Notes under the pieces: model-generated | The model's database searches: none | What the model was told of the DNA's origin: nothing | Seen by the model: only the letters and a program-made list of their open reading frames with translations | Made by a program: the position numbers and the translations under genes | In this document: positions 1 to 6,950 of the stretch, piece by piece | Layout of the letters: every line of letters begins with the position of its first letter | How positions within the stretch are numbered: the first letter of the stretch is position 1 | Source of the DNA: an uncultured Clostridia bacterium | GTDB lineage: Bacteria; Bacillota; Clostridia; Christensenellales; Aristaeellaceae | Reading direction: 5' to 3' | NCBI GenBank assembly: GCA_934643535.1 | Contig: CAKUCE010000153.1 | Coordinates: 1-7,529, forward strand | DNA length: 7,529 nucleotides

Positions 1-36
1 GTCCGAAGCCTGCGACGCGTAGCGGGGCAGGCCGCA

Positions 37-86
37 ACAGTTTCTGGCGAAAAAGATCGCCGCAGGCGAGCTTTTTGACAAACTGA
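37..86 (-). repeat. Dispersed ~50-bp post-terminator repeat, copy 1
   Basis: Read on the minus strand, these 50 bases match the 51 bases at 2443-2493 (plus strand) with one single-base length difference and only a few substitutions. The copy starts at the base next to the terminator of the 137-1027 gene, just as the other copy starts at the end of its gene's terminator. Inside it, TCGCC (65-69), loop TGC and GGCGA (57-61) form a small hairpin followed by TCTTTTT (50-56), so it may act as a second, weaker terminator. The GGCGA can also pair with another TCGCC just beyond the T run. Whether it is a mobile element, an RNA element or a terminator module cannot be told from two copies. Confidence 0.75.
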
Positions 87-120
87 GCCGGGCCTCGGGA
101 AAAAATTCCCGAGGCCCGGC
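87..120 (-). terminator. Rho-independent terminator-like hairpin of the 137-1027 gene
   Basis: A perfect 15-bp GC-rich stem (87-101 with 106-120) closes on a 4-base A/T loop, 16 bp beyond the stop codon of the minus-strand gene. The bases that follow on the minus strand are only moderately T-rich, so the downstream repeat with its own T run may help termination. The position right after a stop codon supports the role. Confidence 0.75.
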
Positions 121-136
121 GTTCTTTGCTTCAGCC

Positions 137-1027
137 TTATTCCTGTTCGTTTTTTTCAATCAGCACTTCCAGCGCCGTCAGCTCGTGGCCTTCTTCGTCG
201 GTGTACTCGCCGCTGAAATAGACCGTGACCCGGTCGCCCTTGACGGGCTCCACGGCGGGTTCTTCGGCCAGCCCGGCCTGCGCGTCCTGCTCCTCTTCGG
301 CTGCATTTTCCGTTTCGGACGCAGGCTCGCTTTCGGTTTCGTCCCCGGCGGGAGCTTCTTCTTCCGCGCCTTCCCCGGAAAGGGCCGCTTCGTCAGCGGA
401 CAGCAGCACGCCGCGAACCGTCTCGTCCGTCAGGGCGACGTCGTATTCCATTTCATCGTCCGTCAGCAGCACAAAGCCGCTCTCCGTCATTTCCAGCACC
501 GTGCCCTGCAGCTCCGGCACGACGATCTTCCGGGCGGCGATCTGGCCGGGTTCGCTGAGGGCCATCACGCCGTCGAAGTACACGGTCACGCTCATGCCGG
601 CGTAAACGGGGGTGGTCAGCTCGCCCTTGTGGACGATCACCGCGCCCAGCTCGGTCTGCATCAGGAAGGTATTCTCCTCCTCGTCCACGCTTTCCACCTG
701 ACCGGCCAGCCAGTAGCAGGTCACGCGGTCGGCGTGGGCCTGCGGCGGAATGCTCTTGGTCAGGCGGCCGTCGCTTTCCACAATCACGTACAGGTCCTTC
801 TGAAGATCCGTCAGGGACGCGATGCCGTCCAGCACCGTCTGTTCGTCCACATTATAAAGGATCTCCCGGCCATCGGCTTCCTGCAGAAGGAAACCGTCCT
901 CCATCACTTCCACAATGGTTCCTTCCCGCACCACAGGGGTCTCTTCTTCGGCGTTCGCGGCTCCCGTCAGGCAGAAAGCGGCGGTCAAAGCCAGCAGCAG
1001 CGCCAGAATCCTTTTTTGCTTCATCAT
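137..1027 (-). CDS. Secreted protein with three similar beta-rich modules, function unknown
   Basis: The protein has 296 residues. An N-terminal signal peptide (Lys-Arg start, hydrophobic core about 7-20) has a likely signal peptidase I site after ANA at residue 26, so it is probably exported; no lipobox cysteine fits. The mature part appears to hold three related modules, about 35-105, 107-170 and 173-292. Each begins with a G-x-V/I-x-x-V/M segment followed by a short hydrophobic strand, and the second and third share a V-T-V-Y-F strand near their ends. This resembles small OB-like or DUF5666-like beta barrels, but I cannot assign a family. The third module is split by an acidic, alanine-rich, low-complexity insert (about 212-262). 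An AAGGAG site at 1035-1040 lies 7 bases before the first ATG; a second ATG follows directly. The gene is single, divergent from the substrate-binding protein gene, and ends at a strong hairpin. Confidence 0.85.
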   Translation of the reverse strand: MMKQKRILALLLALTAAFCLTGAANAEEETPVVREGTIVEVMEDGFLLQEADGREILYNVDEQTVLDGIASLTDLQKDLYVIVESDGRLTKSIPPQAHADRVTCYWLAGQVESVDEEENTFLMQTELGAVIVHKGELTTPVYAGMSVTVYFDGVMALSEPGQIAARKIVVPELQGTVLEMTESGFVLLTDDEMEYDVALTDETVRGVLLSADEAALSGEGAEEEAPAGDETESEPASETENAAEEEQDAQAGLAEEPAVEPVKGDRVTVYFSGEYTDEEGHELTALEVLIEKNEQE

Positions 1028-1194
1028 TTTGTGACTCCTTTCCGTATTGGGGTTACACTGAAAGGACGAGGCAGCGGCCGGATTTGTTCCCCCGATTTTC
1101 TGCCCTTTTTTTCAAGCTGCGCTCCGACGGCGTTCTTTCCGGGGGGAAGGGCATTAGGAAATGCATATAAATCATGAACAATCAAAACCACAGC

Positions 1195-1223
1195 TTGAAA
1201 AACAAGGCCGGTCATGCTATACT
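1195..1223 (+). promoter_or_regulatory. Sigma-70 type promoter for the substrate-binding protein gene
   Basis: TTGAAA at 1195-1200 and TATACT at 1218-1223 are separated by exactly 17 bases, and a TG at 1215-1216 gives an extended -10. Transcription would start near 1230, leaving a leader of about 49 bases that contains a small hairpin (GTCCT 1234-1238 with AGGAC 1246-1250) and the ribosome binding site. No riboswitch or operator is evident in this short leader. Confidence 0.8.
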
Positions 1224-1260
1224 TACGTCGAGGGTCCTGGTTCAAAGGACGCAATTCTTG

Positions 1261-1267
1261 AAGGAGG
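1261..1267 (+). promoter_or_regulatory. Ribosome binding site that fixes the start at 1279
   Basis: AAGGAGG lies 11 bases before ATG 1279. The open frame extends upstream to an ATG at 1174, but that start would lie upstream of the promoter, lacks such a site, and would bury the signal peptide 35 residues inside the protein. Confidence 0.85.
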
Positions 1268-1278
1268 AACAAAAACCC

Positions 1279-2391
1279 ATGAAAAAGTTTCTGGCTCTGC
1301 TTTTGACTCTGACCATGGTTCTGTCCCTGGTCGCGGTCAGCGCTGTCGCCGAGGCCGTCAATCCTGACGACATCGAAGACAACATGACCTCCGCCGACAA
1401 CAAGTACGAAATCGCTTTCGTCACCGACGTGGGCCAGCTGAAGGACAAGTCCTTCAACCAGGGCACCTGGAACGGCGTGAAGGGCTATGCTGCCGCTCAC
1501 GGCCTGTCCTACAAGTACTATCAGCCCGCCAATGGCGATCAGGCCACTGACGACGACCGTTACGACGCCATGAAGGCCGCTGCCGAGGGCGGCGCCAAAG
1601 TGGTCGTGTGCGCCGGCTTCATGCAGGGCACCGCTCTGGAAAAGGCCGCCAAGGAATTCACCGACGTGAAGTTCGTCTTCATCGACGGCTGGCAGCTCGG
1701 TCTGGAGAATGTTGCGCCTATCGCCTTCGCTGAGGAGCAGTCCGGTTATCTGGCCGGCTACGCCGTGGTGAAGGAAGGCTACACCAAGCTGGGCTTCATG
1801 GGCGGCGGCGGCGGCACCAATCCTGCCTGCTGCCGTTACGGCTACGGCTTCGCGCAGGGCGTGAACGCTGCTGCTAAGGAACTGGGCGTCACCGTGGAGC
1901 TGAAGTACTCCTGGCAGTACGGCGCTTCCTTCCAGGCTTCTGCTGAACTGCAGACCATGGCCAGCGGCTGGTATGAGAACGGCACCGAGATCATCTTCGC
2001 CTGCGGCGGCTCCATGTTCGCCTCCATCGTTGCTGCGGCTTCCGCCAACGATGCCAGCGTGATCGGCGTTGACGTTGACCAGAGCTACGAGAGCGACACC
2101 GTCGTGACCTCCGCTCTGAAGGGCCTTGTTTCCGCCACCGAATGGGCCATCGACAAGTTCTACTCTGACAGCTGGGCCGAAGTCGGCGATGTGGCTACCA
2201 CTCTGGGCGCCAACAACGACGCTGTGGGCCTGCCCACCGAGACTTGGTCTCTGACCAAGTTCACCGTGGAAGAGTACGAAGCGCTGCTGGCCTCCATCAA
2301 GGACGGCACCGTTGCCATCGACAACGCTGCGCTGAACAACGACGAAGTCGTGAACGCTGGTCTGGAAAACGTGACCATCATCTACGAATAA
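1279..2391 (+). CDS. BMP/PnrA-family ABC transporter substrate-binding protein (probable nucleoside binder)
   Basis: This 370-residue exported protein belongs to the basic membrane protein (BMP, Med/PnrA) family, which captures purine nucleosides outside the cell for an ABC importer. Family marks include D-V-G-x-x-x-D-K-S-F-N-Q (50-61), F-I-D-G (134-137), an E-x-S-G-Y-L-A-G segment (153-160), G-F-M-G-G (172-176), and G-V-D-V-D-Q with a following T-S-A-L-K (263-281). The family match is clear; nucleoside specificity is inferred from characterised members. The signal peptide (residues 1 to about 26, ending AEA) has no lipobox: the first cysteine is residue 111. Many Gram-positive relatives are lipoproteins, so anchoring is unclear. 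A Cys-Cys pair sits at 184-185. No ATPase or permease for an importer lies next to it, so it is an orphan here. It has its own promoter and terminator, and its codon choice is regular, as in well-expressed genes. Confidence 0.93.
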   Translation: MKKFLALLLTLTMVLSLVAVSAVAEAVNPDDIEDNMTSADNKYEIAFVTDVGQLKDKSFNQGTWNGVKGYAAAHGLSYKYYQPANGDQATDDDRYDAMKAAAEGGAKVVVCAGFMQGTALEKAAKEFTDVKFVFIDGWQLGLENVAPIAFAEEQSGYLAGYAVVKEGYTKLGFMGGGGGTNPACCRYGYGFAQGVNAAAKELGVTVELKYSWQYGASFQASAELQTMASGWYENGTEIIFACGGSMFASIVAAASANDASVIGVDVDQSYESDTVVTSALKGLVSATEWAIDKFYSDSWAEVGDVATTLGANNDAVGLPTETWSLTKFTVEEYEALLASIKDGTVAIDNAALNNDEVVNAGLENVTIIYE

Positions 2392-2417
2392 TCGTTACGG
2401 CTGAACAAGTCAAACTA

Positions 2418-2443
2418 AAAGGAGGAGCGAAAGCTCCTCCTTT
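2418..2443 (+). terminator. Rho-independent terminator of the substrate-binding protein gene
   Basis: An 11-bp perfect stem (2418-2428 with 2433-2443) closes on a GAAA tetraloop, 26 bases after the stop codon. The T run directly after it on the plus strand is short; on the minus strand the stem is followed by TTTT-type sequence, so it may work in both directions. Confidence 0.8.
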
Positions 2444-2493
2444 CAGCTTGTCAAAAAATTTCGCCTGCGGCGATCTTTTTCGCCGGAAACTGT
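2443..2493 (+). repeat. Dispersed ~50-bp post-terminator repeat, copy 2
   Basis: This copy is the near-identical partner of the minus-strand copy at 37-86. It begins at the last base of the terminator stem, in the direction of transcription of the gene it follows. TCGCC (2461-2465), loop TGC and GGCGA (2469-2473) are followed by TCTTTTT (2474-2480). A further TCGCC at 2480-2484 can pair with the same GGCGA, so two mutually exclusive hairpins are possible in both copies. Confidence 0.75.
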
Positions 2494-2510
2494 GATTCCT
2501 CGTCAGTCTG

Positions 2511-2544
2511 AAATGCCCTGTTTTCTTTTGAAAACAGGGCATTT
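2511..2544. terminator. Bidirectional terminator between convergent genes
   Basis: A perfect 15-bp stem (2511-2525 with 2530-2544) has a TTTT loop and A/T-rich ends, AAAT on one side and ATTTT on the other. It lies 20 bases beyond the stop codon of the minus-strand nitroreductase gene and downstream of the plus-strand gene, so it can serve both transcripts. Confidence 0.8.
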
Positions 2545-2564
2545 TGAGGCTTGTACGGATGTCG

Positions 2565-3095
2565 TTACACCTTAAGGGTATAGCCTTCCTTCCGGGGTTT
2601 CGGCTGGGGCGCCGGAACGGCTCCGTAGCCCAGTGCGATGGAGCCGACGCCCCGCAGAGTTTCCGGCAGGCCCCATTCCCGCAGCAGCGCCTTGCCCGCT
2701 TCGCTGTCGAAAATTTCCCGCTCCCGGTGTACCCATACGGTGGAAAGACCCAGCGCGTGAGCGGCCAGCATCATGTTTTCCAGCGCGCAGCTGGCGTCCT
2801 CCACCCATGGGCCGATCGCAGGGTCGGCCAGCGCCAGCACGATCACCGGCGCGCCGTAGTAGGGATCCTTGTCCGTGCCCATGACGGCGGCGTTCAGCCT
2901 GGAGATCTGCTCCCGGTACTGGGGGCTGGTCACGGCAATGAGGGTAGGCGACTGCCTGCCCATGGCGGAGGGCGCGTAGGTTCCGGCCTCCAGCACCTGA
3001 TCCAGCAGTTCTTCCGGCACGGCGTCGGGCTTGTACGCCCGGACGCTCCGGCGGGTCTTCAGCAAATTCAGCATTTCATGGGTAGCAGCATTCAT
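2565..3095 (-). CDS. Nitroreductase-family FMN oxidoreductase
   Basis: This 176-residue cytoplasmic protein is a small member of the nitroreductase family, whose members bind FMN as dimers and reduce substrates with NAD(P)H. The FMN-phosphate motif R-R-S-V-R is at 15-19, followed by the family's A-P-S-A-M segment (41-45). The middle has the hydrophobic P-V-I-V-L-A-L-A strand (83-90) and an A-L-E-N-M-M-L-A-A-H-A-L-G-L helix (104-117). Near the end is G-S-I-A-L-G-Y-G (151-158). The substrate cannot be predicted. The start at 3095 is chosen because AAAGGAG (3104-3110) lies 8 bases upstream; an in-frame ATG at 3137 overlaps the preceding gene and has no such site. It follows the rhamnosidase-like gene by 49 bases on the same strand, so the two are probably co-transcribed, though no shared pathway is obvious. 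A hairpin terminator follows. Confidence 0.92.
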   Translation of the reverse strand: MNAATHEMLNLLKTRRSVRAYKPDAVPEELLDQVLEAGTYAPSAMGRQSPTLIAVTSPQYREQISRLNAAVMGTDKDPYYGAPVIVLALADPAIGPWVEDASCALENMMLAAHALGLSTVWVHREREIFDSEAGKALLREWGLPETLRGVGSIALGYGAVPAPQPKPRKEGYTLKV

Positions 3096-3103
3096 GTGGA
3101 AAA

Positions 3104-3110
3104 CTCCTTT
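3104..3110 (-). promoter_or_regulatory. Ribosome binding site that fixes the nitroreductase start
   Basis: AAAGGAG on the minus strand, 8 bases before ATG 3095. The segment GAAAGGAGTTTTCCA here is also present just before the ABC ATPase start at 6944, which suggests a common leader style in this genome. Confidence 0.8.
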
Positions 3111-3144
3111 CAAAAAGAAATGTTTGAGGAAAACCAAATGGGGA

Positions 3145-5109
3145 TTACCGGCTGACGCATAGCTCCCGCCCCGGTTCCAGCGGGAAACGCCGCCCCTGCC
3201 AGACCAGCGCGCCGCCGGGCCGGTCGGTCAGGACACGCAGCTCCCGCTCGTCCCAGCATAGCCGCACCTGTCCGCCGTCCGGCAGAGGAATGACGGTACC
3301 CAGCGCCGACAGCCCGGAGGGCCGGGGCTCCAACGCGAACGCCCTGCAGCCGGGGGCCTCGGCCCGGAAACCGACCACATACCGGCCAATCAGGTCGATG
3401 GGGCCTGCGCCCCATGCGTGGCACAGGCTCTTGCCGAAGGGATCGCCGTACATGGCGTAGTGGCCGGGGAAGGTCTGCCGGGGGTCGTATTCCTCCCAGA
3501 TGGTGGTGGCCCCCAGCACCAGCATGCCGCCCCAGTAGCCCCGCACCTGATCCAGCATTTTTTCCACCCGGCCCAGCTTGCAGTTGGCCCACAGCTCGAA
3601 GAATTTGAAATAGGGCGTGGTGATGGCCGGAACCGCGTCATTGTTCAGCACGTTTCGGACGATGGAAGCCCGCTTCGATTCGTCCGCAAAATCATACAGG
3701 ATGGCAAAAATATTGGCGTGGCGGGTCACGTTCCGCCGCCCGGAGGCGTAGGTGTCGATGTAGGCCCCCTTTTCCTCGTCGTAGAAGAACGCATCCAGCT
3801 TTTCCGCCAGCCTTCCGGCATGGGCCGCGTACCGGCCGCCGTCCTGACCGGCCAGCGAAGCGCAGTCTGCCGCCGCCTCCAGCGCCCGGATGAACAGCAT
3901 CTGCTCGGCGCACAGCGGGCCGTCCTTATCCATGTCGGCCCAGTCCATGAAGACCCAGTCTTCCCCCCGGCCGATGAGGAAGCCTTCATCATTGGTACGC
4001 TCCAGACAGAAGTTCGCCAGGCTTTGCATCCTCGGCCAGATGGCCCGGACGAAGGCCAGATCGCCGTAGGTCTGGTAGTCCTCCCGGATGGACAGGAGCC
4101 AGTAGAGCGAATAATCCACGATGGAATTCAGGTGCTGCAGCAGCGGCTCTTTGCCCCGCAGCGCCCACATGGTGCGATGGCAGATGTCCGCGTCCATGTA
4201 CAGAAACCGGCTGACGAAATAACTCTGATACGCATCGCCCGACCATACCCAGCGGTCCCGCTTGACACCGTCCAGAAAAAATTCCCGGCTGTTGAGTTCG
4301 AAGGTATAGGCCGCCGTGTTCCAGATGTCCGTCAACAGCTGGTCGGAGCAGGAAAAACGTCCCCGGCGTTTCAGCGGTATGCGCTCATATTCCGCCCGCA
4401 GGCGAAGCTTCACCTCGCCGGGAATGAAGATATACCGGAATGCCCGGGCAGGGAAGCCGATGGAGGGAGTCTCCGCAGGCACGGTCTCGATCAGCAGACA
4501 GGCGGATACATCCCGCGCCTCGGCTTCTGATTCGCCGAAGCAGACGGTCAGTTCCGGCTGATCTTCCCTTTCCAGAAAGACCCGGGCGAAGGTCTCCCTG
4601 CCAAAGTCGTACAGCGTTCCCTGCTCGTCCCGGGTGACGTTGACGGGGCGTATCTCCTCATAGACAAAGGGAAAAACCTCCGGGTCCTGCTCCGGCCGGG
4701 TGAACAGGGGACTGGAACCTGCGGGAACCTTTGCTCCGGCAAAGGGCTGCACCGTCCAGCCTTCCGTTCCGGACAGGCTCCCTTTTTCCACATACAGGCA
4801 GGGCAGACCGTCCTCCCGGCACAGGTCGATCATGATCTCGTGAGTCCCGGCGGACAGGGGGATTTCCTTTCCGAAAGGATACAGCCTGCCGTCCACGCAC
4901 ACGTTGCCCCTGCCCCGGGCCTGCACGGTCAGCCCCTCCGGCGCGGTCAGCTCTGCGCGGCGGAAAAAGCGGGCGCTGTGCCAACAGTCGTACACCGGCC
5001 AGAACGCGGGCCGGTAATAATCCCGCTCCTGCCGCCGGGCGTGGAGCTTCAGAGCGTGGCGGAGTTCGAAATCTCCGGGATACCAGATCCAGCAGGGCGT
5101 ATGATCCAT
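3145..5109 (-). CDS. GH78-like glycoside hydrolase (alpha-L-rhamnosidase relative), atypical active-site motif
   Basis: The 654-residue protein resembles the bacterial alpha-L-rhamnosidase superfamily (GH78), which releases terminal rhamnose from glycosides. It has no signal peptide, so it likely acts on imported sugars in the cytoplasm. N-terminal beta-sandwich regions (about 1-245) open with W-I-W-Y-P-G-D-F-E. An (alpha/alpha)6 barrel (about 250-575) follows, then a C-terminal beta domain (about 580-654). The barrel carries D280-G-V-K-R-D285-R-W-V-W-S-G-D292, matching the family motif that holds the catalytic acid, and T-I-W-E539-E540-Y-D-P, matching the segment with the catalytic base. The acid position seems to be Asp285 rather than the usual Glu, and the segment after the base (SLCHAWGAGP, 561-570) differs from the common N-H-Y form. 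It may therefore act on another sugar; the fold is more certain than the substrate. AGGGGG (5118-5123) lies 8 bases before the ATG. No convincing promoter was found in the 64 bases between the preceding terminator and the start. Confidence 0.85.
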   Translation of the reverse strand: MDHTPCWIWYPGDFELRHALKLHARRQERDYYRPAFWPVYDCWHSARFFRRAELTAPEGLTVQARGRGNVCVDGRLYPFGKEIPLSAGTHEIMIDLCREDGLPCLYVEKGSLSGTEGWTVQPFAGAKVPAGSSPLFTRPEQDPEVFPFVYEEIRPVNVTRDEQGTLYDFGRETFARVFLEREDQPELTVCFGESEAEARDVSACLLIETVPAETPSIGFPARAFRYIFIPGEVKLRLRAEYERIPLKRRGRFSCSDQLLTDIWNTAAYTFELNSREFFLDGVKRDRWVWSGDAYQSYFVSRFLYMDADICHRTMWALRGKEPLLQHLNSIVDYSLYWLLSIREDYQTYGDLAFVRAIWPRMQSLANFCLERTNDEGFLIGRGEDWVFMDWADMDKDGPLCAEQMLFIRALEAAADCASLAGQDGGRYAAHAGRLAEKLDAFFYDEEKGAYIDTYASGRRNVTRHANIFAILYDFADESKRASIVRNVLNNDAVPAITTPYFKFFELWANCKLGRVEKMLDQVRGYWGGMLVLGATTIWEEYDPRQTFPGHYAMYGDPFGKSLCHAWGAGPIDLIGRYVVGFRAEAPGCRAFALEPRPSGLSALGTVIPLPDGGQVRLCWDERELRVLTDRPGGALVWQGRRFPLEPGRELCVSR

Positions 5110-5173
5110 GGGCTTGTCCCCCTATTTTGACGTTCCTCTATTTTTTCTCCGGCAAAGAACGGATTTCCTTGCG

Positions 5174-5212
5174 AAAAAAGAAATTCCCTCCCCGGAAGGA
5201 ACGGGAAGGGAA
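5174..5212 (-). terminator. Rho-independent terminator of the ABC transporter operon
   Basis: On the minus strand an 11-bp stem (5202-5212 with 5184-5194, one G-T pair) has a 7-base loop and is followed by TTTCTTTTTT (5183-5174). It starts 12 bases after the stop codon of the membrane protein gene, so it ends the ATPase-permease transcript and separates it from the rhamnosidase-like gene. Confidence 0.88.
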
Positions 5213-5224
5213 AACAGCAGCCTT

Positions 5225-6040
5225 TTATGGCTGGCGTGTGGAACGCACGCACAGATAGCTCAGGGGCAGACTGACCAGCGCGGCCAGACCCTGCACCAGA
5301 CGCCAGTGGTCGGTGAAGAAATTCCATGCCTTTTGGAGCCAGTTGATCCACTGCATGCTCTGAACGAAGATTTCTCCCTCGCTGCCGTACTGAACCAGAT
5401 CAATGGCCTGACGGAACACGGGAGCCAGCGTCAGCACCCACAGCAGCAGCGGCCCCAGAATGACCACGGCCAGCGTGACCCATTTATTCCGCCGCAGGCA
5501 GCAGGCGAACAGGTACATCAGGCACAGCACTTCCAGACAGTCCAGCAGAAGCCGGGGAAAATCCCCCATCGTCTGCCGGAAGGACTGGGCCAGATAGGCT
5601 TCCGGCAGGAACGCAAAATCATAGCCGCACAGAATGCTGAAATGCTCGTTGTGACGGCTGAGAGCCAGAATCAGGTAGTTGTTGGCGAGGCTCAAAAGCA
5701 GCGTGCCCAGCACAAAGCCGGTCATGCACAGGGCCAGGCTGACGATCTGGCTCAGCCATACGGTAAAGCGGGACGTGCCGAAGCGGCACAGGAATGTGGA
5801 GCCGCTCCTGGCCAGCATACAGCTCAGCACCAGCATCAGAAGCAGGGTCAGTGCCCAGTTGGCCGAAATCCCGGTACCCTCACAGGAGGAAAAGCCGGTC
5901 AGGCCCACGATCAGGCTGATGACATCCGAAAGCAGGATCAGCGCCAGCAGACCCAGCGCCAGCTTGCCCAGCCGAATCAGGTGATAGCGCAGCGCGCCCT
6001 TCATCCGGGTGGAACGATAGACCGAAAGATTTTCAGACAT
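5225..6040 (-). CDS. ABC-2-like permease subunit, six predicted membrane segments
   Basis: The 271-residue protein has about six hydrophobic segments, near residues 25-46, 60-78, 94-119, 164-182, 187-208 and 247-265. The N-terminus is short and basic, and an extended non-membrane loop lies at about 120-163. I see no family motif, but the layout and position fit the permease half of an ABC-2 type exporter. Its ATG overlaps the end of the ATPase gene by 8 bases, a sign of translational coupling. AAAGGAGG (6050-6057) lies 9 bases upstream of the start. One ATPase and one permease, each presumably used twice, would form the complex in the cytoplasmic membrane. The substrate is unknown: drug, peptide and cell-envelope stress exporters of the YtrB/BcrA kind are all possible. 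The assignment rests mostly on context and hydrophobicity. Confidence 0.82.
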   Translation of the reverse strand: MSENLSVYRSTRMKGALRYHLIRLGKLALGLLALILLSDVISLIVGLTGFSSCEGTGISANWALTLLLMLVLSCMLARSGSTFLCRFGTSRFTVWLSQIVSLALCMTGFVLGTLLLSLANNYLILALSRHNEHFSILCGYDFAFLPEAYLAQSFRQTMGDFPRLLLDCLEVLCLMYLFACCLRRNKWVTLAVVILGPLLLWVLTLAPVFRQAIDLVQYGSEGEIFVQSMQWINWLQKAWNFFTDHWRLVQGLAALVSLPLSYLCVRSTRQP

Positions 6041-6944
6041 GCCGTTCCGCCTCCTTTCCGTTTTGCGATTCCGTCAGGAATACGAACAAGCGCTGCAGGC
6101 TCAGAGGCGCGGTCTGGATGGATGGATCCGCCGTCAGCCGTTCCCGGTCGGCGGGGCTGTTCAGCCGAAGGTGCCGCACCAGCGAGCCGGCCATTTCTTC
6201 CTCCCGCAGCACGGTAAGCCCTTCCGTGGCGGCCCGAACCGCGTCCGGCTGGCCGGACACACTCAGATAGCTTTCCGTCAGTTCGGCAATGGTGCCCTGC
6301 GTCAGCAGGCGGCCGGAGTCGATCAGCACAGCGGAGTCCAGCACCCGGGCCACCTCCTCGATCAGATGGGTGCTGAGGATGAAGGTACGGCCGCTGGGCG
6401 CGTCGGCTGCATGGGTCTCCTGCCAGAGCAGGTCATAGAAGCGTTCCCGCATGACCGCGTCCAGTCCCAGACTGGGCTCGTCAAACACGGTCAGGGGCGC
6501 GCCGGAGGCCAGACCCACGCTCAGCAGCAGGGCGGTCTGCATTCCGCGGCTGAAGCCCTTCAGGCGTTTCTTTTCCGGCAATTCAAACCGGCTGAGAAGC
6601 TCCTCTGCGCGGCTTTGGTTCCAGTGGGGAAACAGACCGCCGCACACATAGAACAGTTCCTTGATATTGCTCAGTTTACCGAAGTCAGGGGTATCGCCGA
6701 TCAGGCACAGCTGGGAAAGGCTGCTTTCCGGTCGGACCGGCTGGCCAAAGAGCAGGACTTCGCCTTCATTGGCCCGAAGCTGGCCGGAGAGAATGCGCAG
6801 CAGGGTACTTTTTCCTGCGCCATTTCGGCCCAGCAGTCCTACGGTCTGGCCAGGGGCGACGGAGAAGGTAAGGCCGCTCAGCGCGGTCATGCCGCCGAAG
6901 CGGCGGGTGATATTTTGCACTTCCAGTGCGGGGGTTGACGTCAT
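6033..6944 (-). CDS. ABC transporter ATP-binding protein, YtrB/BcrA-like exporter type
   Basis: This 303-residue ATPase would power the membrane protein encoded just downstream. It has Walker A G-R-N-G-A-G-K-S-T (39-47), a signature segment F-S-R-G-M-Q (131-136) in place of L-S-G-G-Q, Walker B L-T-V-F-D-E (151-156), a D-loop S-L-G-L-D (158-162) and the switch histidine H193. The Q-loop position seems to be Asp87 (I-G-D-T-P-D) rather than Gln. The divergent signature is common in ABC-2 exporter ATPases of the YtrB kind. A C-terminal extension of about 75 residues follows the ATPase core. The start at 6944 is chosen from AAAGGAG (6951-6957) six bases upstream and from the family N-terminus. The frame stays open for 186 further codons to 7502, but that part is the tandem repeat array and not protein-like. 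No GntR-type regulator, often found with YtrB-like genes, is in the window. Confidence 0.92.
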   Translation of the reverse strand: MTSTPALEVQNITRRFGGMTALSGLTFSVAPGQTVGLLGRNGAGKSTLLRILSGQLRANEGEVLLFGQPVRPESSLSQLCLIGDTPDFGKLSNIKELFYVCGGLFPHWNQSRAEELLSRFELPEKKRLKGFSRGMQTALLLSVGLASGAPLTVFDEPSLGLDAVMRERFYDLLWQETHAADAPSGRTFILSTHLIEEVARVLDSAVLIDSGRLLTQGTIAELTESYLSVSGQPDAVRAATEGLTVLREEEMAGSLVRHLRLNSPADRERLTADPSIQTAPLSLQRLFVFLTESQNGKEAERHV

Positions 6945-6950
6945 GGAAAA

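Noticed and set aside
185..1177. 330-codon plus-strand open frame opposite the secreted protein gene
   Set aside because: It is rich in His, Gln, Arg and Gly without domain features, is antisense to a well-supported gene with a signal peptide, and extends into the intergenic region; typical of GC-rich antisense frames.
1028..1200. Minus-strand promoter for the secreted protein gene
   Set aside because: Only weak candidates (TATATG near 1162-1167 without a good -35 at proper spacing) were found, so none is called.
1174..1278. Longer start for the substrate-binding protein
   Set aside because: It overlaps and precedes the promoter, has no ribosome binding site, and would put 35 residues before a normal signal peptide.
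1230..1278. Purine riboswitch in the leader of the nucleoside-type binding protein
   Set aside because: The leader is only about 49 bases with one 5-bp hairpin, too short for the three-helix aptamer.
3418..4530. 370-codon plus-strand open frame opposite the rhamnosidase-like gene
   Set aside because: It is antisense to a gene with clear family motifs, and its own translation shows no recognisable domain or ribosome binding site.
5108..6938. Plus-strand open frames of 369 and 299 codons opposite the ABC genes
   Set aside because: They have Gln/His/Arg-rich composition and are antisense to the ATPase and permease, which carry motifs, membrane segments and ribosome binding sites.
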